In this document: piece after piece, positions 7,406 through 15,693 of the stretch
Position numbering within the stretch: position 1 is the stretch's first letter
Layout of the letters: the number at the start of each line of letters is the position of its first letter
NCBI RefSeq assembly: GCF_000414115.1
Contig: NZ_AOPZ01000355.1
Location: 1 to 55,314, forward strand
Origin: Streptomyces aurantiacus JA 4570
GTDB taxonomy: Bacteria > Actinomycetota > Actinomycetes > Streptomycetales > Streptomycetaceae
Reading direction: 5' to 3'
Length of the DNA: 55,314 bases
Made by a program: the position numbers and the translations under genes
Notes under the pieces: model-generated
Seen by the model: only the letters and a program-made list of their open reading frames with translations
The model's database searches: none
Told to the model about the DNA's origin: nothing

Positions 7406-8827
7406 CTACACGGCGGCCGCACGCGCGCGTGGGACCCCCGGTTGCCGCAGCAGCAGCGACAGAGCCGCCGCGAGCAGCGACACGGCGCCGGCCATCGTGT
7501 ACGCGCCGACATAGCCCCAGGAGTCCACGACCATCGCGCCCATGCCGCCTCCGAAGAGGCCGCTCACGAGCTTCGCGCTGTAGACCATGCCGTAGTTGGA
7601 CGCGTTGTTGTTCTCTCCGAAGTAGTCGGGTACGAGCGCCGCGAACAGCGGATAGAACGCGCCGCCGGCGAAGCCCGACAGGAAGGCGAAGGCCAGGAAC
7701 AGCGGTTGGTCGCGCATCTCGCCCGCCCACAGGACACCGAACTGTGCCACGGCCAGCGTCAGACACACGTAGGTCAGCGTGCGCTGCCGGCCGAGACGGT
7801 CGGACAGCCAGCCCACGACGCCACGCCCCGTGCCGTTGATCACCGACATGACACCCATCGACGACGCCGCGATCAGCGGGCCGAAGCCCATCTCCTTGGC
7901 GAACGGCACCTGGAAGGAGATCCCGAAGATCGACACTCCGGCGCAGCACAGCATGCACGCCCACATCAGCGGCACGACGCCGGTGCGTAACGCCTCACCG
8001 GGGGTGAACTGCCGTACGGCGGGCGGGTTCTTGGCCAGGGCCACGGCGGTGCGCGGATCGCTGCTGGGCCGCAGCGGATCGACGTCGGCCGGCCACCAGT
8101 TCTTCGGCGGGTCCTTGAAGAACAGGCCCGCCACGAGGGTCACGGCGAGGACGTAGAAGCCGACCAGGTCCAGCACCGCGCGGTAGTTGGACGTGTCGAA
8201 GCCGTACGAGAACAGGAAGATGAAGGGCACCGCTCCGTAGGCGAACCCTCCGTTGACGAAGCCCGTCTTGCCGCCGCGCCGCTCGGGGTACCACTTGCCG
8301 ACCATGTTCACGCACGTCGAGTAGATCAGCCCGGAGCCGACCCCGCCGAGCAGGCCGAAGCCGACCATCGCCGCCGCCACGTTGGGCGCGTGGCTGAGGC
8401 TGACGAACCCGAGCAGCGACAGCACGGAGCCCACCAGCATGGCTCTGCGGCTCGTCAGGACGCCCTTCTCGCGCAGCTTCCCGGCCGGGAAGGAGACGCC
8501 CGCCTGAAAGAAGATCCAGACGCTCAGCACCCAGAAGGTGTTCGACGACGTCCAGTGGTGCGCCGCGGACAGGGTGTCCTCGGCGGCTCCGTAGGCGTAC
8601 TCGAAGACGCTGATGGCGATCATGGCCACCCAGGGGAGGACCACCATCGTCCAGCGGGGGCGGCCGAGGATCTCCCGGTCGCTCTCGCCGACGCGGTACA
8701 CGCGCCCGCGTTCGTCCGTGATCTCTTGGGGCGACTGATGCGACTGATGCGACTCGCGTGGCTCGTGTGGCGGGTGGGACGCGTGCGGCTCGTGCGCGTT
8801 GCTTCCGGCGATGGGCTCCGCCGTCAT
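7406..8827 (-). CDS. OFA-family MFS transporter, probable oxalate/formate antiporter (copy 2)
   Basis: 473 residues with about 12 predicted membrane helices. The N-terminal cytoplasmic segment RVYRVGESDREILGRPRW is followed by helices. MFS loop motifs appear as GWLSDRLGRQRT (2-3 type motif) and GKWYPERRGGKTGFVNGGF, characteristic of the oxalate/formate antiporter (OFA) family. The ATG at 8827 has GAGGAG upstream inside the end of the preceding transporter gene, one base from its stop, so the two are co-transcribed. An upstream GTG at 8845 is less likely. A rare TTA leucine codon lies at 7988-7990 (complement), which would make translation depend on bldA. In context it would exchange external oxalate for formate. 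Substrate is inferred from family and neighbours. Confidence 0.85.
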   Translation of the reverse strand: MTAEPIAGSNAHEPHASHPPHEPRESHQSHQSPQEITDERGRVYRVGESDREILGRPRWTMVVLPWVAMIAISVFEYAYGAAEDTLSAAHHWTSSNTFWVLSVWIFFQAGVSFPAGKLREKGVLTSRRAMLVGSVLSLLGFVSLSHAPNVAAAMVGFGLLGGVGSGLIYSTCVNMVGKWYPERRGGKTGFVNGGFAYGAVPFIFLFSYGFDTSNYRAVLDLVGFYVLAVTLVAGLFFKDPPKNWWPADVDPLRPSSDPRTAVALAKNPPAVRQFTPGEALRTGVVPLMWACMLCCAGVSIFGISFQVPFAKEMGFGPLIAASSMGVMSVINGTGRGVVGWLSDRLGRQRTLTYVCLTLAVAQFGVLWAGEMRDQPLFLAFAFLSGFAGGAFYPLFAALVPDYFGENNNASNYGMVYSAKLVSGLFGGGMGAMVVDSWGYVGAYTMAGAVSLLAAALSLLLRQPGVPRARAAAV

Positions 8828-8828
8828 A

Positions 8829-10217
8829 TCAAGCCATCTCCTCACCGAGGGGTTGCGGATTGGGTTTGATGTCCTTGGATTTCGGCCTTCCGGGCTGAGA
8901 AAGGAAGAGTGCGATGAATCCGGCGAACAGAGAAATGGATCCGGCCAGGGTGAATGCCCCGGTGTGACCCCAGTGGCTCACCACGACGGCTCCCATGCCG
9001 GATCCGAGGAGTCCGGAGACCAGCTTGGAGCTGTAGACCAGGCCGTAGTTGGAGGCGTTGTTGTTCTCTCCGAAGTAGTCGGCCGTCATGGCGGCGAACA
9101 TCGGGAAGATGGCGCCTCCGCCGAATCCGGAGATGCTGGAGAAGACCAGGAACAACGGCAGGTTCTTGATGTCCGCCGACCACAGGATTCCGTACTGCGA
9201 GAGACCGAGGACGATGCACACGAAGATCAGGCAGCGTTTGCGTCCGTAGCGGTCGGAGAGCCAGCCGATGACGCCGCGGCCGGTGCCGTTGACGATGGCC
9301 TTCAGGGACATGGCCGTCGCGACGATTCCGCCGGCGAATCCGGCGTCCTCCCCGATGTCCACCTGGAACGCGATGCCGAAGATGTTCACGCCCGAGGTGC
9401 ACAGCAGGCAGAACCACATCAGCGCGACCCGGCCGGTCTGCCATGCCTCCTTCGGCGTGTACTGCTTCACGGCGGGCGGGTTCATCGCCAGGGCCCGCCT
9501 GGCCCGTGGGTCGTCCGGCGGCCGCAGCGGGTCCACGTCGGCGGGCCACCAGTTCTTCGGCGGGTCCTGGAAGAAGTAGCCGGCCACGGCGACCAGCGTC
9601 GCCAGGAAGAGGCCGACGGACACCAGCACCCAGCGGAAGTTCGTCAGATCCATGAAGCCGGTGAATATGAACACGAACGGCACCGAGCCGTAGGCGAATC
9701 CGCCGTTGACGAATCCGGTCTTTCCTCCCTTTCGTTCCGGATACCACTTGCCAACCATGTTCACGCAGGTGGCATAAACCATTCCGGCGCCCATGCCGCT
9801 GAACATGCCGAAGCCCACATAGGCGACGACCACATGCGGCGCGAACGCCAGTGAGAGATAGCCCAACAGTGTGCCGACCGCGCCGAGCATCATGGCCCAG
9901 CGCGCCGGTAGCTTCCCGCTCTCCCTGAGCTTGCCCGCGGGGAATGCCACCGCGGCCTGGAAGAAGACCCAGACCCCCAGCATCCAGAAGATGTGCAGAC
10001 TGCTCCAGGAATGCGCGGTGTGCAGTGTGTCCTCAGCGGAGGCGAACGCGTACTCGGCCGAGCTGATGCCCATCATGCCGATCCACGGCAGAATGACCAT
10101 CCATTTGCGCTTGCGGCCCATGATGTCGATGTCGGTCTCGCCGAGCCGGTAGATCCGGCCGTTGGCGTCCGTCACCTCCCGGTAGGGGACGGCTGTGCGT
10201 ATGTCCGTTGTCGTCAT
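8829..10217 (-). CDS. OFA-family MFS transporter, probable oxalate/formate antiporter (copy 1)
   Basis: 462 residues, 12 predicted membrane helices, close paralogue of the downstream transporter. Both share an N-terminal GRIYRLGETD-type leader, MVGKWYPERKGGKTGFVNGGF, DPPKNWWPADVDPLRPP and YFGENNNASNYG. Tandem duplication of the gene is likely. The ATG at 10217 (MTTTDIRTAVPYREV) is chosen over the 39-residue upstream extension because the homologous start aligns with the paralogue and AAGGGG lies upstream. It sits 120 bp after the acyl-CoA synthetase, separated by a hairpin that may lower expression relative to the enzymes. Oxalate uptake coupled to formate export is inferred from the OFA family and the adjacent frc and decarboxylase genes. 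Confidence 0.87.
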   Translation of the reverse strand: MTTTDIRTAVPYREVTDANGRIYRLGETDIDIMGRKRKWMVILPWIGMMGISSAEYAFASAEDTLHTAHSWSSLHIFWMLGVWVFFQAAVAFPAGKLRESGKLPARWAMMLGAVGTLLGYLSLAFAPHVVVAYVGFGMFSGMGAGMVYATCVNMVGKWYPERKGGKTGFVNGGFAYGSVPFVFIFTGFMDLTNFRWVLVSVGLFLATLVAVAGYFFQDPPKNWWPADVDPLRPPDDPRARRALAMNPPAVKQYTPKEAWQTGRVALMWFCLLCTSGVNIFGIAFQVDIGEDAGFAGGIVATAMSLKAIVNGTGRGVIGWLSDRYGRKRCLIFVCIVLGLSQYGILWSADIKNLPLFLVFSSISGFGGGAIFPMFAAMTADYFGENNNASNYGLVYSSKLVSGLLGSGMGAVVVSHWGHTGAFTLAGSISLFAGFIALFLSQPGRPKSKDIKPNPQPLGEEMA

Positions 10218-10296
10218 GTCGCTCGAGCACCCCTTGCGTCGAAAAGATCCTGGCCAGCGCCCCCTGTCCAATTCCTTTCGTGTGCGCACGGGTCCC

Positions 10297-10329
10297 GGGG
10301 CCGGCCGGCGCGCACCGCAGGCCGGCCCC
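10297..10329 (-). terminator. Hairpin between the acyl-CoA synthetase and the transporter genes (terminator or attenuator)
   Basis: A perfect 10-bp GC stem (10297-10306 with 10320-10329) with a 13-base loop begins nine bases after the synthetase stop. It could partly terminate the oxalate operon before the transporter pair. Confidence 0.5.
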
Positions 10330-10337
10330 CGCACCGA

Positions 10338-12590
10338 TCACGTCATCGACTGCCCTCCCACCGGCCTGCCGCCCCCCAGCAGCCCGGCCGCCCGCGCCCA
10401 GCGGTACTTCGCCCCGAGCACCGCGACCGGCTTCTCCGTCGTGTACGGATACGCCACGACGCCCCGCTCGAAGAGGTACTGGCACGCCTCCTCCACCTCG
10501 ATGTCGCCCGCGAGCGACGCGACGACGGGCTTGTCGATGCCGCGTTCACGGAACTCGGCGATCACGCGGGCCGTTAGTTCGGCGAAGACCATGGGAGGGG
10601 TGACGATGGTGTGCCAGTAGCCCAGTACGAGCGCGTGGACGCGCGGATCCTCCAGGCCGAGCCGGATCGTCGCCTCGTACGTAGAGGGGGGCTCGCCGCC
10701 GGTGATGTCGACGGGATTGCCCGCGGCGCCGAACGGCGGGATGAACTTCCGGAAGGCCGCGTCCAGGTCGGCCGGAATCTCCATGAGTTCGAGGCCGTTG
10801 TCGGTCACCGCGTCGGAGAGCAGCACGCCCGAGCCGCCCGCCCCGGTGATGATGACGATGTTGTCGCCCTTCGGCGCCGGAAGCACCGGCAGCGCCCGCG
10901 CGTACTCCAGCATCTCGTTCAGCCCCGGGGCCCGGATGACGCCGGCCTGCCGCAGGATGTCGTCGTAGACGGCGTCGTCGCCCGCGAGCGCGCCCGTGTG
11001 CGAGCCGGCGGCCCTCGCGCCCGCGGCGGTGCGGCCCGCCTTGAGGACCACGACGGGCTTCTTCGGCACGGTGGCGCGCGCGGCCTCCACGAAGGCCCGG
11101 CCGTCCTTGAGGTCCTCCAGGTGCATGGCGATGCACTGCGTGTTCGGGTCCTCGCCGAACCACGTCAGCAGATCGTCCTCGTCCAGGTCCGACTTGTTGC
11201 CGAGCCCGACGATCGCCGAGACGCCCGTCTTCGTCGCGCGGGCGAAGCCGAGGATGGCCATCCCGATGCCGCCGGACTGCGAGGTGAGCGCCACCGGGCC
11301 CTTGACGTCGTAGGGCGTGCAGAACGTGGCGCAGAGGTCCTGCCACGTCGAGTAGTAGCCGTAGATGTTCGGCCCGAGGAGCCGCACCCCGTGGCGTTCG
11401 CCGATCGCCACGATCTCGTCCTGGAGGGCCTGTTCACCGGTCTCGGCGAACCCCGAGGGGATGAGGACCGCGTTCGGGATCCCCTTGCGACCGACCTCCT
11501 CGAGCGCGGCGGCGACGAACTTGGCGGGTATCGCGAAGACCGCCACATCCACCTCACCAGGGACGTCCGTCACGCTCTTGTACGCCTTGCGGCCCAAGAT
11601 GTCATCGGCCCGGGGATTCACCGGGTGGATCTCTCCGGAGAACCCACCGTCGACGAGGTTCCGCATCACCGAATTGCCGATCTTCCCCGGCTCGTTGGAC
11701 GCGCCGACGACGGCGACGGAGCGGGGCTGCATCAGGCGCCGCATCGAGGCGAGTATCTCGGCGCGCGTGTACGTGCGCCGCTGCTTGGGCTGCTCGGTGG
11801 CGAGGATGACGCGGATGTCCGCGGCGAGCGCGCCCTCAGGAGTCGCGATGACCGGATTGAGGTCGACCTCCGCGATCTCGGGGAAGTCGGTGACCAGTTG
11901 GGACACCCGGCGTATCTGCTCGGCCAGCGCCCGTCGGTCCACTCCTTCGGCGCCCCGCACTCCGCGCAGGATCTCGGCCGCGCGGATCGAGTCGAGCATC
12001 GACTGGGCCTCGTCGGTGTCGACGGGCGCCAGGCGGAACGTGATGTCCTTGAGGACCTCGACGAGGACACCGCCGAGACCGAAGGCGACGACCTTCCCGA
12101 AGGTGGGGTCGGTGACCGCCCCGACGATCACCTCCTGCGCGGCGGGGCCCGACGGCAGCAGCTCCTGCACCTGCACGCCGTCGACGCGCGCCCCGGGCGC
12201 GTACGCACGCGCGTTGGCCACGATCCGGTGGAACGCCTCACGCACGTCCTCGGCGCCCTGTACGCCCACGATCACGCCGCCCGCGTCGGTCTTGTGCAGG
12301 ATGTCCGGCGAGACGATCTTCAGGACGACGCGCCCGCCGAAGTGCGCGGCGTGTGCCACCGCCTCGTCGACGTCCCGCGCCAGCTCTTCTCCGGGGACGG
12401 CGATTCCGTACGCGTCCGCGAGGACCTTGCCCTCCGGCGCCGTCAGCGACGTACGTCCGTCGGCGCGCACGGAGTCGAGCAGCGTCCGCACCCGCGCGAG
12501 GCGTGCCTCGGAGCTCGCGCGGCCCTCCGGGCTCACGCCGCCCTCCGCGCTCACGCGGCCTTCCGCACTCACCTCGTCCTGGGCACTCAT
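10338..12590 (-). CDS. Acyl-CoA synthetase (ADP-forming) family protein, acetate-CoA ligase type
   Basis: 750 residues with fused subunits. An ATP-grasp domain comes first (about residues 35-265: VVLKIVSPDILHKTDAGGV, EVDLNPVIA). A CoA-binding Rossmann domain follows (from MQPRSVAVVGASNEPGKIGN, ~287), then succinyl-CoA-ligase-like flavodoxin domains with the phospho-histidine motif GSHTGALAG (His531). The usual GPNC motif reads LLGPNIYGYYS. This beta-before-alpha order occurs in several ADP-forming synthetases. It forms acyl-CoA from acid, ATP and CoA by a phosphohistidine relay. Here it may prime CoA for the oxalate cycle; the acid substrate is unknown. The first 30 residues hold a six-residue repeat (VSAEGR) encoded by 18-bp units. 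Its ATG abuts the frc stop (TGAATG), indicating one transcript. Confidence 0.85.
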   Translation of the reverse strand: MSAQDEVSAEGRVSAEGGVSPEGRASSEARLARVRTLLDSVRADGRTSLTAPEGKVLADAYGIAVPGEELARDVDEAVAHAAHFGGRVVLKIVSPDILHKTDAGGVIVGVQGAEDVREAFHRIVANARAYAPGARVDGVQVQELLPSGPAAQEVIVGAVTDPTFGKVVAFGLGGVLVEVLKDITFRLAPVDTDEAQSMLDSIRAAEILRGVRGAEGVDRRALAEQIRRVSQLVTDFPEIAEVDLNPVIATPEGALAADIRVILATEQPKQRRTYTRAEILASMRRLMQPRSVAVVGASNEPGKIGNSVMRNLVDGGFSGEIHPVNPRADDILGRKAYKSVTDVPGEVDVAVFAIPAKFVAAALEEVGRKGIPNAVLIPSGFAETGEQALQDEIVAIGERHGVRLLGPNIYGYYSTWQDLCATFCTPYDVKGPVALTSQSGGIGMAILGFARATKTGVSAIVGLGNKSDLDEDDLLTWFGEDPNTQCIAMHLEDLKDGRAFVEAARATVPKKPVVVLKAGRTAAGARAAGSHTGALAGDDAVYDDILRQAGVIRAPGLNEMLEYARALPVLPAPKGDNIVIITGAGGSGVLLSDAVTDNGLELMEIPADLDAAFRKFIPPFGAAGNPVDITGGEPPSTYEATIRLGLEDPRVHALVLGYWHTIVTPPMVFAELTARVIAEFRERGIDKPVVASLAGDIEVEEACQYLFERGVVAYPYTTEKPVAVLGAKYRWARAAGLLGGGRPVGGQSMT
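12513..12566 (-). repeat. 18-bp tandem repeat coding a six-residue N-terminal repeat
   Basis: Three imperfect 18-bp units at 12513-12530, 12531-12548 and 12549-12566 encode VSAEGR-like repeats at the N-terminus of the ADP-forming synthetase. The repeat is in frame. Confidence 0.75.
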
Positions 12591-13820
12591 TCAGATCACT
12601 CCGTTCGACTTGAGCAGGCGCAGCTCCTCGTCGCCGAGGCCCAGCTCGCCGATGAACACCTCTTCGTTGTGCTCGCCGAGCAGCGGCGAACTGAGCACGT
12701 CCACGGGAGAGTCGGAGAGCTTGAGCGGCGAGCCCACGGTGGTGAACGAACCACGCTCGGGGTGCGGGACCTCGACGACCATCTCGTTGGCCACCAGCGA
12801 GGCGTCCTCGATGATCTCCTTGGTGGACAGGATCGGGCCGCACGGGATGTTGTGGGCGTTCAGCCGCTCCAGGACCTCCCACTTGGGCAGGGTCGAGGAC
12901 CACTCCTCGATGAGCTGGAACATCTTCGTGAGCTGCGGGAGCCGCGCCTCTGGGGTGGCCCACTCGGGGTCGTCGGCGAGCTCCGGGCGCCCGATGAGCT
13001 CCGTGAGGGGTTTCCAGCCGACGGGCTGCACGATGACGTACACGTAGTCGTTGGGCCCGCCCGGGGCGCACTTGACGGCCCACCCGGGCTGCCCGCCGCC
13101 GGACGCGTTGCCGGAGCGGGGCACCTCGTCCCCGAAGTCGTCGTTGGGGTATTCGGCGAGCGGCCCGTGCGCCAGGCGCTGCTGGTCGCGCAGCTTGACG
13201 CGGCACAGGTTCAGCACAGCGTGCTGCATGGCGACGTTGACACGCTGCCCGCGGCCGGTGTTCTCCCTCTGGAAGAGGGCGGCGAGAATGCCCGCGACGA
13301 CATGGATGCCGGTCCCGGAGTCGCCGATCTGCGCGCCCGTGGCGAGCGGCGGGCCGTCCTCGAAGCCGGTGGTCGACATGGAGCCGCCCATGGCCTGGGC
13401 GACGACCTCGTACGCCTTGAAGTTGGTGTAGGGCCCGTCTCCGAAGCCCTTGATCGAGGCGTAGACGACGCGCGGGTTGATCTCCTGGATGCGCTCCCAG
13501 GTGAAGCCCATGCGGTCGACGGCGCCCGGGCCGAAGTTCTCGACCATCACGTCGGAGCGGCGGATCAGCTCGGTGAGGAGTTCCTTGCCGCGCTCGGTCT
13601 TGGTGTTGAGGGTGATGCTCCGCTTGTTGCAGTTGAGCATGGTGAAGTAGAGCGAGTCCACGTCCGGCAGGTCGCGCAGCTGCTTGCGCGTGATGTCTCC
13701 GGTCGGTGCCTCCAGCTTCACCACGTCCGCGCCGAGCCAGGCGAGGAGCTGGGTGGCGGAGGGGCCGGACTGGACGTGGGTCATGTCCAGGACGCGGATG
13801 CCTTCGAGAGCCTTGGTCAC
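12591..13820 (-). CDS. frc: Formyl-CoA transferase (formyl-CoA:oxalate CoA-transferase)
   Basis: 409-residue class III CoA-transferase. It tracks Oxalobacter Frc closely in my memory of that sequence: LDMTHVQSGP, DSLYFTMLNCNKRSITLN, DVMVENFGPGAVDRMGFTW, GQRVNVAMQHAVLNL, LRDQQRLAHG, the glycine loop GNASGGGQPGW and IPCGPILSTKE. The catalytic aspartate is Asp167 in TGAQIGDSGTG. The enzyme moves CoA from formyl-CoA to oxalate, making oxalyl-CoA for the decarboxylase encoded just upstream. It starts with GTG at 13820, with GAGGTGA seven bases upstream and 12 bases after the decarboxylase stop; its own stop abuts the next start. It is cytoplasmic. The residues that set acetyl- versus formyl-CoA preference cannot be judged here. 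Confidence 0.95.
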   Translation of the reverse strand: MTKALEGIRVLDMTHVQSGPSATQLLAWLGADVVKLEAPTGDITRKQLRDLPDVDSLYFTMLNCNKRSITLNTKTERGKELLTELIRRSDVMVENFGPGAVDRMGFTWERIQEINPRVVYASIKGFGDGPYTNFKAYEVVAQAMGGSMSTTGFEDGPPLATGAQIGDSGTGIHVVAGILAALFQRENTGRGQRVNVAMQHAVLNLCRVKLRDQQRLAHGPLAEYPNDDFGDEVPRSGNASGGGQPGWAVKCAPGGPNDYVYVIVQPVGWKPLTELIGRPELADDPEWATPEARLPQLTKMFQLIEEWSSTLPKWEVLERLNAHNIPCGPILSTKEIIEDASLVANEMVVEVPHPERGSFTTVGSPLKLSDSPVDVLSSPLLGEHNEEVFIGELGLGDEELRLLKSNGVI

Positions 13821-13832
13821 GGCCGTGTCACC

Positions 13833-15527
13833 TCACTTGTACATCGTCTGGTTCATGGTTCCGGGGGCGTACGCGTCCGGGTCGACCCATACGTTGATCA
13901 GCGAGGGCTTGCCGGACTCGCGGGCGCGGCGCAGCGCCGGGCCGATGTCGGCGGGGTCGCGGACCTCCTCGCCGTGGCCGCCCAGCATCTGGGCGAACTT
14001 GTCGTAGTGGACGTCGCCGAGGGTGTTGCCGACCCGTTCGCGCTCCGTGCCGTACTTGGCCTTCTGGCCGTAGCGGATCTGGTTCATCGAGGAGTTGTTG
14101 CCGACGATGCCGACGAAGGGCAGGTTGTAGCGCACGAGCGTCTCGAAGTCCCAGCCGGTGAGGCTGAAGGCGCCGTCTCCGAAGAGGGCCACCACTTCCT
14201 TGTCGGGCCGTGCCTGCTTGGCCGCGAGCACGAAGGGCACGCCGACGCCGAGCGTGCCGAGCGGCCCCGGGTCCATCCAGTGGCCCGGTGCCTTGGGCTG
14301 GACGACCTGCCCGGAGAAGGTGACGATGTCGCCGCCGTCGCCTATGTAGATCGAGTCTTCGGTGAGGAAGTCGTTGATCTCGCTCACCAGGCGGTACGGA
14401 TGGATGGGCGAGGCGTCGGACTTGAGGCTCGGCAGCCGCTTCTCGAGGGCGGTCTGCTCGGCGGCCCGCAGCTCGTCCAGCCACTCCTTGCGCCGCGAGG
14501 CTCCTCCATTGACGCGGCCGGAGGCGGCCGCGGTCACCGACTTCAGGACGAGCCCCGCGTCGCCCACGATGCCGAGGTCGATGTCGCGGTTCTTGCCCAC
14601 CGTGCGGTAGTCGAGGTCGATCTGGACGACCGTCGCCTCCGGAGAGAGTCGTTTCCCGTATCCCATGCGGAAGTCGAAGGGGGTGCCGACGATCACGATG
14701 AGGTCGGCGTTGGAGAAGGCGTAGCGCCGCGAGAGCTGGAAGTGGTGCGGGTCTCCGGGAGGAAGCGTGCCGCGGCCGGCGCCGTTCATGTAGGCGGGCA
14801 CGTTGAGGGCGCGGACCAGCTCGATGGCTTCCGCCGTGCCGCGGGTCGTCCACACCTGGCTGCCAAGGAGGATGGCGGGCTTCTCTGCGTGCACGAGGAG
14901 GTCGGCGAGCTTCTCGATGGCCTCGGGGTCGCCGGCCGAGCGGGTGGAGGCGCGGTAGTGCCCCGCGCGCGGGACGCGGGCCTTGTCCGCCGGGACCTTC
15001 GCGTCGAGCACGTCGCGGGGGATCTCCAGGAAGGAGGGCCCCGGAGCGCCGTGATAGCACTCGCGGAACGCCATCGACACCATGTCGGCCGCGCGCGCCG
15101 TGTCCGGCACGGTCGCGGCGAACTTGGTGATGGGCGTCATCATGTCGACATGCGGCAGATCCTGCAGTGAGCCCATCTTGTGCTGCGTGTGCGCTCCCTG
15201 GCCGCCGATCAGCAGCATCGGGGACTCCGCGCGGAAGGCGTTCGCGACGCCGGTGACGGCGTCGGTGGTGCCGGGGCCCGCCGTCACCACGGCGCAGCCG
15301 GGCTTGCCGGTGATCCGCGCGTACCCGTCGGCCGCGTGGGCGGCGACCTGTTCGTGGCGTACGTCGACGACATCGATGCCCTCGTCGACGCAGCCGTCGT
15401 AGATGTCGATGATGTGGCCGCCGCAGAGGGTGTAGATGACCTCCACACCCTCCGCCTTGAGTGCCTTGGCGACCAGATGCCCACCGGAGATGAGGGTGTT
15501 GTTGTCGCTGCTGCTGTCGTCGGGCAT
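13833..15527 (-). CDS. oxc: ThDP-dependent decarboxylase, probable oxalyl-CoA decarboxylase
   Basis: 564 residues with the three-domain acetolactate-synthase/decarboxylase fold. The ThDP-activating Glu59 lies in DVRHEQVAAHAADGYARITG. PGTTDAVTGVANA follows, the middle domain ends near residue 330, and the ThDP-binding GDGAFSLTGWDFETL with downstream NN lies near residues 440-470. Position first in the operon with frc points to oxalyl-CoA decarboxylase, which splits oxalyl-CoA to formyl-CoA and CO2. The sequence is not as close to Oxalobacter Oxc as the Frc is to its counterpart, and a 2-hydroxyacyl-CoA lyase or acetolactate-synthase-like role is possible. ATG 15527 has AGGAC upstream; the leader runs to a divergent operator region. 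Confidence 0.75.
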   Translation of the reverse strand: MPDDSSSDNNTLISGGHLVAKALKAEGVEVIYTLCGGHIIDIYDGCVDEGIDVVDVRHEQVAAHAADGYARITGKPGCAVVTAGPGTTDAVTGVANAFRAESPMLLIGGQGAHTQHKMGSLQDLPHVDMMTPITKFAATVPDTARAADMVSMAFRECYHGAPGPSFLEIPRDVLDAKVPADKARVPRAGHYRASTRSAGDPEAIEKLADLLVHAEKPAILLGSQVWTTRGTAEAIELVRALNVPAYMNGAGRGTLPPGDPHHFQLSRRYAFSNADLIVIVGTPFDFRMGYGKRLSPEATVVQIDLDYRTVGKNRDIDLGIVGDAGLVLKSVTAAASGRVNGGASRRKEWLDELRAAEQTALEKRLPSLKSDASPIHPYRLVSEINDFLTEDSIYIGDGGDIVTFSGQVVQPKAPGHWMDPGPLGTLGVGVPFVLAAKQARPDKEVVALFGDGAFSLTGWDFETLVRYNLPFVGIVGNNSSMNQIRYGQKAKYGTERERVGNTLGDVHYDKFAQMLGGHGEEVRDPADIGPALRRARESGKPSLINVWVDPDAYAPGTMNQTMYK

Positions 15528-15597
15528 GGCGAAGTCCTGTCCCTTCGTAGGGGAGTTGGAGTGCGCTGTTCCACGCTCGGGGCGCCCTCGCAGTACA

Positions 15598-15626
15598 TTG
15601 CATACAGTCGACGAATACTGTATGAA
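15598..15626. promoter_or_regulatory. Divergent oxalate-regulon promoter with perfect 8-bp inverted-repeat operator
   Basis: CATACAGT (15601-15608) and ACTGTATG (15617-15624) form a perfect inverted repeat with an 8-bp spacer, in an AT-richer patch between oxc and sucC. On the plus strand TTGCAT (15598-15603), a 17-bp spacer and TATGAA (15621-15626) form a promoter. On the minus strand TTTCAT, 17 bp and TATGCA overlap the same bases. Each -35 box overlaps the opposite -10 box, so one bound regulator would block both. The arm length and spacing fit a GntR-type dimer, but no regulator gene is in the window. Confidence 0.7.
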
Positions 15627-15693
15627 ACTTGTTATCCCGCATCCGGTGGGTGGTGTCCAGGGGGCGTGCGCACTTTCCAGACAGGAGCCGGAA

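Noticed and set aside
10611..15170. A 1519-residue plus-strand frame across the oxalate genes
   Set aside because: Runs antisense through three convincing genes (synthetase, frc, ThDP enzyme) and over their junctions; composition is that of a shadow frame.
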